Shown: piece by piece, positions 47,621 through 58,105 of the stretch
Layout: every line of letters begins with the position of its first letter
Position numbering within the stretch: position 1 is the first letter of the stretch
Assembly (NCBI GenBank): GCA_963675135.1
Contig: OY776121.1
Location: forward strand, 62,636,265-62,700,264
Source: Galeopsis tetrahit
Lineage: Eukaryota > Streptophyta > Magnoliopsida > Lamiales > Lamiaceae
DNA: 64,000 bases
Direction: 5' to 3'
Position numbers and translations under genes: made by a program
The notes under the pieces: model-generated
Databases searched by the model: none
What the model was told of the DNA's origin: nothing
Seen by the model: only the letters and a program-made list of their open reading frames with translations

Positions 47621-47989
47621 TAACACATTCTTTACTTAAAAAATTGAATAATGAAACTAAATATTTTTTTGTGAGTTATTTATTATTTTATTATATATTA
47701 ATAATAACACATTATTTAACCCTTTTTTTTTGTTTGGAGGCTTATAATGTCCATTGGTATTGGTGTGTGATGACCTTTCGCTAGTAATATTAATTTGAAA
47801 TGAGTTTGATAGAGACAATTATAAAATTAGTAATAAAAAAGTGGATAGGCAACTGAAAAATTACTTTTGAAATTAGTTTTATAATAAAATTAGTTTTGAA
47901 AGAGGAAATTAAAGCGGCTGAAAAAAAAAATTATTATGGGTAGGCAATTCCACGTATACACTATGGGAGTTAGCCTTTAAAAAAGTATA

Positions 47990-48268
47990 CTTTTTCGGTT
48001 CTATAGGAGTTTGCACACTTTCCTGGATGTCTCATACCAATTTGCACACTATATAAAAAAAATGTCTTCATAACCCTCATGGGTCTCACCCTCAAAATAT
48101 GCACATATTTATCCATATGACATTGATTTTCATGTTCAATCTACCTTTTACTTTACTTTATTCATAAAAGTTTACAAAACTATCATTCAAAACATCACTC
48201 ATTACACTTTTTCTTACACATTTATTAAAATGTGTGTCATTCCAGAGGTGCAAGTTCCTCGGAGGGAG
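47990..48268. mobile_element. Degenerate Stowaway-type MITE
   Basis: Left end CTTTTTCGGTTCTATAGGAG and right end (reverse complement) CTCCCTCCGAGGAACTTGCA are flanked by TA on both sides (47988-47989 and 48269-48270). AGTTTGCACAC near the left end matches GTGTGTCATTCCAGAGGTGCA near the right end only loosely. 279 bp, no coding content. Confidence 0.55.
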
Positions 48269-48270
48269 TA

Positions 48271-49100
48271 CATCAAAATATTTTAAACTCCTTTAATTTA
48301 AAAAAGGGTGGAAAATTGAAGTACACATATTTTCTAACTAGTAAATTAATGCCAAGTGGTGGGCAAAGTATTGTGCAAGTATGGTTTAGATGAATCCGAT
48401 CAATCAAACCAAATCATTAAATATAGTTCGATTTTTTGTTTACGGTTCAATTTTTAATTTTGAAAATTGATTTTTTTTAGTATGGTTCGATTTACGATTT
48501 TCACTAATGAAGAAATCGAACTAATATTATATTTTTATTTATAATTTATGGAAGCAAGATTTTTATGATTTTTCAACTAATAAAACAAATACTAATATTA
48601 TACACAATAATCAAATTCCAACTTCCAAGCCTAGAACTAGATACCCTAGTCTGTTTTTCTTTTGTATTAAATTTTATGATTGCATTTCGTCTATTGGAAT
48701 TACATTTCGTATTATTGCGACTTATTTTGTTTTTTGACATGAGTTTAATCACTAAGAAGGACATTCCTATAGACCAATATTCAAATAAAGGAAACAAATT
48801 AAAACAATATAATTAAGGTCAAATTAACTTGTTAATACCCAATTATGCCCCTTGATCTTATAAAACAATATTAATTCATTAATATAATTAAATTTGAAAT
48901 TGAAATACCATTTTCAAGAATTTGATATTATTCAAATTCAAACTAAATTTCATTCCCCAACTTCCGTAAATTACTCGAGATTTACCAAAATTCCAAAACT
49001 ACCAAAATTTCCTAAATAGAAAAATTTCCTTTCGTATGCCCATTGACAACTAATTTCCATTCTTATTTTCACCGATTCCAAAATCATAACCCTATCTTGC
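48271..49100. other. AT-rich spacer
   Basis: No coding signal. GGTTCGATT and CGGTTCAATTTT motifs at 48370-48530 resemble those at 51180-51320 and could be the two ends of one decayed element, but no TSD links them. Confidence 0.4.
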
Positions 49101-49145
49101 TCCCACCATGGCCGCTCCGCCTTGCCACCGTAACTCTCACCGGAG

Positions 49146-49726
49146 TTGTTCACCGGATCGTTGTCCGTCGTCCGCCGACTTTGTGGGTTGAAATCGTCGT
49201 CGATCTGTGGGCGATATTACGAGTTTATTCGGACCCCTAATCGAAGGCCCAAGAATCGGCCGCTTCGACCATTCGATGTGGGTCGTCGCTCTTCGCAGGC
49301 ACAACACGGTGGCGGCAGCGCGGGCCGATCTGTTCAAAAATGTGTCGATCTCGGCGGATTTGTGGTTGCAGAGGTGAGGAGGACGAGTTATCTAAAAATT
49401 TGACTAATTTCGTTGGCCTTGATTTTGTTTCTGTATAATTTTCTCGAGATTCATTTCCTGTTAGATTTATTCACTGTATAATTTGACATAAGGAATGTGA
49501 TTGTTCTTGTCTGTAGTTGGTGTTCTCTCCATCTGTTACGGTACCAGATGAAATTCCTTGTCTAGAAGATTCTGAATTGAAGGCTATGAATTATGATTGG
49601 GAGAGAAGGAATTCATTAGACCGGAATTCATACGATTTGATTGGAAGAGAAGCTAGAACTGACAACAATCTACCTAATTATGATTCAGAAGAAGGGCTTT
49701 GGGATGCAGATTTAACATTGGAGTAG
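49146..49726 (+). pseudogene. Unrecognised two-exon coding fragment
   Basis: A higher-GC island. An open frame ends at 49373 at a good donor (GCAGAG/GTGAGG). An acceptor (GTCTGTAG) at 49516 joins it in frame to 49517-49726, ending TAG. The second part reads as ordinary protein: PDEIPCLEDSELKAMNYDWE, later YDLIGREARTD and YDSEEGLWDADLTLE. There is no ATG in frame at a sensible place; the first part is opened only by a TTG, and an upstream ATG (49108) is in another frame with an early stop. I do not recognise the family. It may be the 3' end of a decayed gene, or gene sequence carried in by a transposon. Confidence 0.35.
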
Positions 49727-49730
49727 ATTT

Positions 49731-52576
49731 TTTTAGAAGGAGAAGATGAAATATTCCTAAGCTTACCATGTGATCTTAAATTTTTTTTATTCATTTGTAT
49801 TTTTATTATATATTTGAGATGTTTATCTCTTAGTATTGTTCATATTATATGTAATATTTCTTATAATTTTTTTTTTTTGGTTTCGTATTATATACCCTTA
49901 TCCCCCTCCAATCGAAACGAACACAATTATTATATTATTTTACTAATATACATTTATAGATGTAACTTTATTTCCACATCCAATTAATCATCCGCACATA
50001 TGCAATCAATTAATATTATTTTCGTATTTATTCAGATGCAAAATGGACATATGCAGAATATATGATGCACATATTCAAATGTGCATTTTTATTTAGCATA
50101 TCACCAAACCTATATTATTTTAATCAATAAATAATAAATTAATTAGTTTAATAGAATAATATTATAAGTAGATTTTATCTAAAAAAATCTTTTTATATAT
50201 ATAAATTATAAACTGATATAAATTCTGCAAAAAAATTATGTTGATACAAAATATTTAGCTTTCTTATATTAATTATATTATATATATTTTTTAGGTATAA
50301 CACCATGTTTATATAATAATACTATGATTATATAAATTATAAATGAAGATAAAATTTGTGGATTTTGCATATATAAATGTGCATATTTTTTTAGCATATC
50401 ACCAAGCATATATTCTGTTAATTGTTAATTAAATAATTAATTAGTTTGTGCTTCTTTATTTTTGGTTTGATACAGTTTTATATCAAGCTTATTTAATTTT
50501 GTCGATTGTTGTGCTTAAACGGTTTTTTTAGTTTCCCTAAAGATAACATTAATTCATTTTAATTTAAAATTAATGCTTATTAGTAGTTATTCCTAATTTA
50601 ATGGAGGAGTTACAATAATTAACATGACAATAATTTATTATTAATATTTTATTGATAAATATAATTTAATTCGAATATTTACTTTTCTTGTATATTAAAT
50701 TATATACTATTATATTTTGATTTTAAACTCTTATTTGTTTGAATATATATATATATATATATCATCGGTATAAGATTCATGGTATGTTTATATTTCAATT
50801 TATTTAAAACTTTAATATTATAAGTAGATTTTTATCTAAAAAGCCTTTCGATATTTCTGTAATTTAACTTCTCCAAAACTCCAGCTCAATTTTAGGAATG
50901 TTTTGAATTTTGAGAGTGTAGTTATTAATTTGGTATTTATGAAATCTTATTCAATTAATATAATTTCATATTATTCAAATTATGAATTTTCGGATGTAAT
51001 TATAAAGAAAGGGTACAATTGTACATCTATCCACCATTTTGTTCTTTTTTTTAACTTTAAAAAATGTTGTTTCTATTTATTGTTTCTATAAGTGAAATGA
51101 CTCTTATAATAACTCCCCCTTTTGACATTGCGTTTTACATGTTTATTAATTATTGTGTAGAAAAAAAATTAGAAAAAAATTATGTTCGATCAAAACTGAC
51201 CGAAATATTATATGATTTCAAACCAAACGATTTTTATAAATACTGTTTGATTTACGATTTTAAAATAAAAGAATGGTTTATACTCTGGTTTACCATTTGT
51301 GGACGGTTTAATTAATCAAACCGTCCGTTGGACACCCCAATTAATGCCGTGACGGCCGGGCCCTGCATTACACATTTACACGACCATTAATTTTTTTAAA
51401 GATATAATATCGTGCCGTGGTTCTTGAATTTCTTTTAGACTTAACCAATTTCTCTGTGAAATAAGTCATCATAAAATATGTATACATTATAGGAGCAAGA
51501 GAGAAAAATTAAATAGATTCAATGAATATTATATCAACCTTTTTTATTCTGTAAATCAAATTAGCATTCAAACGATTATCATTTAAAAAAAAAACCTAAA
51601 TTTAACATCGGATATTTGTTTAGAATAAATTTAAAACCTATGTAAGTATTGTAATATAAAACCAGAGATAAAAATTATTTAAGTTTTGTAACTTTTATAT
51701 TTTTTTTAAAAAGTCAAAAAAAAAATATTTAATTTACGTTTCATAATTTCATAAATTGATTAATTTACGTCCAATAATGAGGAATTTTATTTACGCCCCG
51801 TAACATTTTTTTGAAAAACAACCTTAAAAAAAAATTATGCCCCGGCCATAATTTCGTAAATTGGTTAATTTACGCTATCTTTCTTCATTCTGCAAAATTA
51901 TAAATAGTGAATTGTAAAAAAAAAAATCCACGTGGTTGGTTGTTTTTCCACTCTATACAAGTCGACCAAGATCACGTTACAATTTGCATTGATCTCCCAT
52001 AATTTTTATGTATCCATGACAAAGGTGTGAGTGCAAACGATGCCGTTTTGGTGTCTTCGATAAAAACGTAAATTAATTAATTTCCGAATTGAATTTATAA
52101 AATGTAAATTAAATTATCTTTTTTAGATTTAAAAAAAAATGAAGTAATGAGACGTAGATTCTATAAAAAAACATAGAACTTTAAAAAAAACAAAAAACCT
52201 TGCCAAATATATTAGGTCAGCAATCAACTTAAAAAAAAAAGCTTATTTATTAGGTACGTATTACATATTTTATGGATAGTAACACATACCAAAAAGGAAA
52301 GGTTATGCACGTAAATAAAATGTAAATATTGAGACGACAAGTCGACGACACACCAACCTTATAATAAAGGAATTGAAATAAGATACATCATTTAATATCA
52401 TTTATTTTGCTTAAGCAATGTAAAAATGATATTGATATTACTTCTCATTGTATATTTTATACCTCTATTTACATAGGTTTTGAATTTCCACTTCATTTAC
52501 GATTTAAATTTCGTTTTACACATTTTAATGTAAGTTAATTACTTTTTTTTTTCTCAATTTATTCTTAAATTAATTT
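49731..52576. other. AT-rich non-coding stretch
   Basis: Stop codons in all frames. An (AT)n tract lies at about 50745-50762. The words ATAAATTGATTAATTTACG and GTAAATTGGTTAATTTACGC recur at 51750-51880, a small local repeat. No gene can be supported. Confidence 0.55.
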
Positions 52577-52734
52577 AATTAACTTAGATAATTTTTTTTT
52601 TTGAACGGTAAAAGTATTATGTATTTCCATAATTGAGCTTTTTGAGGGCGCTCAAGCCCATATTTGTACATCATCCAATCTTATATACTCATGAATATTT
52701 GTATCAGTTCTCCTATTCTAGTTTTCTGTCCTTT

Positions 52735-55700
52735 CTATTCATTTATGCAGGCGAAAGGATTACAATACCATGCTGCAATTGATGCGTCAGATTTTAACAT
52801 ATAGAAACCGCCTATCCACGACCAAAGTTTGAACTTTATCTTCTCCACTGATTTCTTTAAATCCTGGGCTTCCTCCCTGAATCTCTTGGCATTCCTTGCG
52901 TTCCATATCTCCCATATTACACCCGTCCACAGGCTCGACATCAATTTTTTGCTCGACTTTCTGTGCCCCAATGCCTCAATAAACTGCAGGGAATTTGAGG
53001 CGATATCAATATTTGGGACCATGGAAATTTTGAGCCATCTGTAGCATTCGTTCCATAGACCTGTGGCGAAACTACACTCCACAAGCAGGTGTCGGTTGGA
53101 TTCCATACTGTGGGTGCACATTGGACATAGCGCCTCCTCGTCCGTCATTGGAATTCCTCTCCGTCTGAGTTTGTCGGTCGTTGCTAAACGTTCTTTGATT
53201 GCCTTCCAAACTATCATCTGTTCCTTTCTTGGTGCGAAATTTCTCCACAGGTTTTCGTATTCCGGTTTTTCCTCGTCCTCCTCTGTTTCTTCGCTCCCGT
53301 CTTCCGTTATCAGTCCGTATGCGTAGCTTGTCGAATAAACTCCAGTGCGTGCCAGCTCCCAGGTCCAGGTATCTTCTCCTCCTTGCACTAGCCTGCTCCT
53401 GTCCAAAAGGCATAAAAGATTAGTTAGTGTATTATTTTCAAGTGTATTTAACTCCCTCGACCACGCCCAATCCCACTTCCACTCCATTCCTTCCCAACTG
53501 CCCATACTGTTAATAAACTCCTCCCTCTGGTTGCTCAGATTATAGAGGAGTGGGAATTTTTCGCTTAAGGTACCATCACCCTTCGTCCATTCGTCCTTCC
53601 AGAAACGTATGTTTGCCCCGTTACCCACTACTCTGCTGATTTTGTGTTTTGCCTCTTTTCCTCCTATCGTATCGTAAATTCCTTTTAAGTCTTTCCACCA
53701 GCTTGATTTACTATTCCACCCCCTGCCCCCTCTGCGGTGCTCCGGTTCCTCGCTCGTGATGCCGCCGTATCTGGATTCGAGCACTCTAACCCACAATCTA
53801 TTTTTTTCCGTTAACATTCGTCAAATCCATTTGCCCATCAAGGCTATATTAAATTGATGTAAATCCCTAATGCCGAGCCCTCCTTTCTTTTTCTCTTTAC
53901 ACACCTCCTCCCATCCGACCCATGGGATTTTTCTGTTTACGCCAATTCCTCCACCCCATAGAAAATTCCTTTGTAAGCTTCTAACTTCATTTAACACCGT
54001 CTTTGGTATTTTGAATAACGAGAGATAATAGATTGGGATGGCAGCAAGAACCGCTTGTACCAAGGTTGCTCGACCCCCCAATGCCAGCTGCTTGTCCTGC
54101 CACTTGGCAAGCTTATTTTTTATTTTGTTGGTCAGGCCTGACCAAGCAGCAGATTTGTGGTGATTAATTCCCACATTCAGCCCCAAGAACTCTAGAGGTA
54201 GGTTGCCGATTTTGCACCCGAGGTGTTCAGCCATCCCCTGTTTTTCAGAATCATTCAACAAAATTCCAACCAATCTGCACTTTTCGAAATTTACACCCAG
54301 GCCCGAGATCAGTTCGTATAATTTCAGAATATGCTTTATCGTTAAGATGTCATCCCACTTTCCATTACACAGAAACATTGTGTCATCAGCGTATTGAAGC
54401 AATGAAACTTTGACTTTATCTTTACCCATCTGAATTGGCCCTAGCGCACCTATTTCGGTTGCTTTTTCCACCAACATGTTCAGGCCTTCTGCTGCTATTA
54501 AGAACAAGAAGGGGGATAACGGATCTCCTTGTCTTAGACCTTTCTCTAGTTTGAATTCGCCGGACGAGCTCCCATTAACCAGCACAGCAGCACTTGCCGT
54601 GGATACGCATTCCATCACCCATTTTCGCCATCGAGGTGAGAAATTCATGCCTTTCATCATATCGTCCAAGAATACCCAGTTAACCGAATCGTATGCCTTG
54701 GCAAAATCAACCTTAAAAAGCACCCTTTTTTTCCTCTTCTTTTTTGCTTCGTCAATAGCTTCGTGGGCCACCAGAATTCCATCAAGAATTTGACGTCCGC
54801 TTATGAAGGCTGATTGACATTCAGAAATAACTTGTTCGATTACCTTCGCCAGGCGCTTTGCTAGGACTTTTGCAATTATCTTATAGATACTTCCAATCAA
54901 GGAAATAGGTCGAAACTCTTCAAGGCATTGAGCACCCTGTTTTTTGGGGATTAAGACGATGAATGATGGATTAATTCCCCTCACCAGTTTCCCGTGCCTA
55001 TGAAAATCTGCAAACATATCAACTAACTCCTTTCTTAATGACTCCCAATTATTTTTGAAAAAGTCCAGAGTGAAACCGTCCGGTCCAGGGCTTTTGTTCG
55101 AATCACACTCCCATACTGCTGCCTTTATCTCCGCCTCTTCGAAAACTGCCGTTAGGACAGAATTATCACTCTCCTCCAGCTTCTTTCCGAACAGCCCAGG
55201 CGCCATTGTTGGTCTATTGAACCTCTCATTCTTCAAATGGGAACTGAAGAATCTATGAACCTCGTTTTTTACTTCATGGACCGAATCGGTCCATCGGCCA
55301 TCAATATACAGTCCGCTGATTTCATTCCCCTTCTTTCTTCCGTTGATAACTCTATGATATAGCTTTGTGTTTAAATCACCTTCTCTAAGCCATCTAATTT
55401 TTGCCATTTGAAATAGTTGGTCCTCTTTAGACCTCAAGTTGTTGTGAAGGCTTGCTAAAAGCTCTCTTCTCCTTAATTCTTCCCCGTCATTTAATCCGCT
55501 TGTCTCATCCAGGTCATCCAGTCTGTTAATTTCCGCCCTACTGACCTCCATATTCGTCTCAAGTTGTCTGAAGGTTTCTTTGTTCCACCCCTTTAAATCG
55601 TCCTTGAGGCGCTTTAATTTTTCCTTCAAAATGTATCTGTTCCAGCCTTTAACGTCGTACTCCTTCCATTTCCTCTCCGTGAACTCTTTGAAATTCAGGT

Positions 55701-56456
55701 GTTTCATCCAAGCATTGAACAGCCTAAACGGCTTTGGCCCCCAATCTTTTCGTGTGTTTGAGATGAAAATAGGGCAATGGTCGGATATAGATCTACCTAG
55801 GCCACTTAATTTGGCGTCCGGCCAGTTTTCCACCCACGCCTCATTTACCAGCATTCTGTCTAGGCGGCTCTTGCACGAGCCATCCGGTCTAAACCAAGTA
55901 AACTTTCTTCCGGTGAGTGGAATATCCAGTAAATTAGCCTGTGTGATGAACTCCTCGAAAGCTTCCATATCTACTCTGTCTTCTCTTTCCCCTCTTCCAA
56001 CTCTTTCCTCCATTCTCCTTATTGCGTTAAAATCCCCCGCTATGCATATGTACGCTTCTTGATTTTGTTCGACCACCCCTTTTAATATGTCCCAAATTTC
56101 TCTCTTTTCTCTCCCATTGCACGGCGCATACACGTTTACTAGGATGCATAGCCTCCCGTCTTGTTTCCATATTCCGTTTACCATGAGAAAACCTCTTCTG
56201 TGCCACGAGCTTGTTTTCGTGAAAACTTCCTCGTCCCAGATTGTCAGTATTCCTCCGGATCTCCCTTCGGCGGGGCGCGCTTCCCAATCGAATTTTGTCA
56301 GCCCCCAAACTGATTTGCAAATGAAGTTGTCCATCTTTTCTATCTTGGTTTCCTGTATGAAAACCAGATCAATGTTATTTTTTTGGATCATCTCTTTTAC
56401 TTCCTTTCTTTTTTCCCTCCCTCCAACCCCCTGACATTGAAGCTAAGAATTCTCAT
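52735..56456 (-). pseudogene. LINE ORF2: endonuclease and reverse transcriptase, broken
   Basis: Starts at ATG 56456 (MRILSFNVRGLEGG). A one-base frameshift near 56410 separates this from the main frame (56391 downwards). Domains in order: APE-type endonuclease (FIQETK, GDFNAI, SDHCPIF), reverse transcriptase (SPGPDGFTLDFF, GLRQGDPLSPFLF and the catalytic YADD in LLQYADDTMFL), then the zinc-binding region (LCPMCTHSMESNRHLLVECS) and the W..W.ARN motif near the end. An in-frame TGA at 53821-53823 falls where relatives have Trp (GKWI-stop-RML). With the frameshift and the stop it cannot make full-length ORF2, but the rest is well preserved, so the insertion is fairly young. Confidence 0.93.
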
Positions 56457-56600
56457 TAATCAGACCTCATGTTCCCCCCTTTCAATTTTTCTGCCACTTT
56501 TAGAGCTTTTCTTTTAGCTCTTCTCTCTATCTTCTCAATTCTGTCAATTGTGACCTCCTCTGTCTCCCTCACGCAGACTCCTAATTTTTTCCCCAGATAT
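56456..56600 (-). pseudogene. Tail of LINE ORF1
   Basis: In the frame ending TAA at 56458-56456 the sequence reads LGVCVRETEEVTIDRIEKIE and then RRAKRKALKVAEKLKGGNM, a charged C-terminus. Its stop overlaps the ORF2 ATG as TAATG, a normal ORF1/ORF2 junction in plant LINEs. The rest of ORF1 was lost by 5' truncation. Confidence 0.6.
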
Positions 56601-56655
56601 TATAAATGTCATTACTGTTTCTCCACACGCTACATCAAGAATTAACTTAGATAAT

Positions 56656-57836
56656 AATAGTTTTAAAATTAAAATTTTATTTAGAATTTTGAACCAATTA
56701 AATGTATAATAGGAAGTTAATAATTTTATTGTTATATGTGCATCATATTAATCTAATTAAAATAACATTAATTTGGATATATACATTAATTAGGAAGAAT
56801 TTGACAACGTAAACTAAAATTTTATTGCATATATATATGAATGATGTAAAGAACAAACAAACAACGATTTTATTTTTATTTTTCAATTCTGGTAATTTAT
56901 TGAAATTATACAGCTCAAAATGAATACACATAAATATATTTATGGTTATTAAGATTACTAAAAACATTCGAACAGTAACTTAAAAAAGTATTCACGCAAT
57001 TATGCTTAACATCAACAACATAAAAAATTGGAATTTCAGAAAAGTGGAATTAAATCTATAATGCAAAAGATCATATCACAAGCTGACAATAATATTCGAT
57101 CGCAAATGGCTTTTGAGGCCATTAATTATATCTGCCCAAAATTGACATAACTATTTAAAATTTGTTTGACCCGTCCAAATAAATCAAAACAATAAAAAGA
57201 ATATGTAGAATATTAGAGAATTAATATAAATTAATAAATTTGACACTTTAATTTAGAATTTTAAATGAGATAATTTTTTTTAAGAGTAAAAAAAAAATCA
57301 TCAAATTGATTCCATATAAATATATCCATTCATTTTGAGATTATTTGAACATCTAATAAAAAAGGACGGAGGATTGAGAATCGAAAAAGAAATTCATCAA
57401 ATTCACAAGTTCATGTAACATATCCTTCATTTTTTAGATTATGCGCGTGTGTAATGATATACAAAAATTAAGAAAAAATGAATTAAGTGAAGAGTGAACT
57501 CAAATAAAATAAAGATATTTTGAGTGATTATTAGTGCAGTAAAATGTAAGAGTATATATTAATTTTGTAGGTTATAATTAATGGGGAGGATGAAGCTAGG
57601 GAGTAATTGATGAAAATAAAGCAGGGGTGAAACAAACAAGTTACCACGTTAATTAGATTAAAAATTTCTCAACAATTTCACCCTATTGAGTAAACATAAC
57701 GTTAATAATTATAGTATTATGTTATGATATAATTAATTAAATTAGGTAAAATTTGTTGATCGTAAATTGTTGATGAAAATGGAAGATGACGTTTATGTTA
57801 CATCCATGAACCAAATCCCACCCACCACCCCACCCC
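56656..57836. other. Upstream region of PAL
   Basis: AT-rich, no coding region. It contains the distal promoter of the PAL gene by position only. Confidence 0.5.
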
Positions 57837-57843
57837 ACCAACC
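57837..57843 (+). promoter_or_regulatory. AC-II type element (ACCAACC)
   Basis: ACCAACC lies 119 bases before the TATA-like box, in a C/A-rich stretch. AC elements are the R2R3-MYB sites of phenylpropanoid genes, and PAL promoters usually have them. A near match, CAACCAACAC, lies at about 57928-57937. Seen as a sequence match only. Confidence 0.55.
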
Positions 57844-57866
57844 ATGCACACCAATTCCACATATTA

Positions 57867-57874
57867 ACACGTGT
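57867..57874 (+). promoter_or_regulatory. Perfect G-box (ACACGTGT)
   Basis: Palindromic ACACGTGT, 82 bases before the TATA-like box. G-boxes bind bZIP and bHLH factors in light, stress and jasmonate responses. Functional use is inferred from position. Confidence 0.5.
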
Positions 57875-57955
57875 CACGATCGCAACCGCTGACTCCAATT
57901 CTGATCTAACGACGACACCCGATTTTCAACCAACACACAATGCCTATTGCGCCTC

Positions 57956-57963
57956 TATTTAAA
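57956..57963 (+). promoter_or_regulatory. Likely TATA box of PAL (TATTTAAA)
   Basis: TATTTAAA lies 142 bases before the PAL ATG, giving a leader of about 110 bases. It is the best TATA-like site close upstream; a later TATATAAATA at about 58054-58063 is the alternative but would give a very short leader. Confidence 0.5.
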
Positions 57964-58105
57964 CAAACCAAAACCAGCCCAACAAACTCAGGAAATTCAG
58001 CAATTTCACAAGCTTTGCAAATTTCCTAACCCCCTAGCTTTATCAACATTTTCCTATATAAATATCTTCAATCTTTTTTAATTTTAATTATTACTATTAA
58101 TTAAA

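Larger units (their letters stand above)
52593..56639 (-). mobile_element. 5'-truncated L1-type LINE
   Basis: Flanked by a perfect 16-bp TSD, AATTAACTTAGATAAT (52577-52592 and 56640-56655). The T-run at 52593-52602 is the poly(A) tail of a minus-strand insertion. The order ORF1 tail, ORF2, 3' UTR, poly(A) runs right to left. Only the last part of ORF1 is present, so reverse transcription stopped before the 5' end, as is usual for target-primed insertions. 4047 bp in all. Confidence 0.95.

Noticed and set aside
48370..51340. One 3-kb element with ends at the two GGTTCGATT / AAACCGTCCG regions
   Set aside because: Only loosely similar motifs at the ends, no TSD, and a different element lies nearby.
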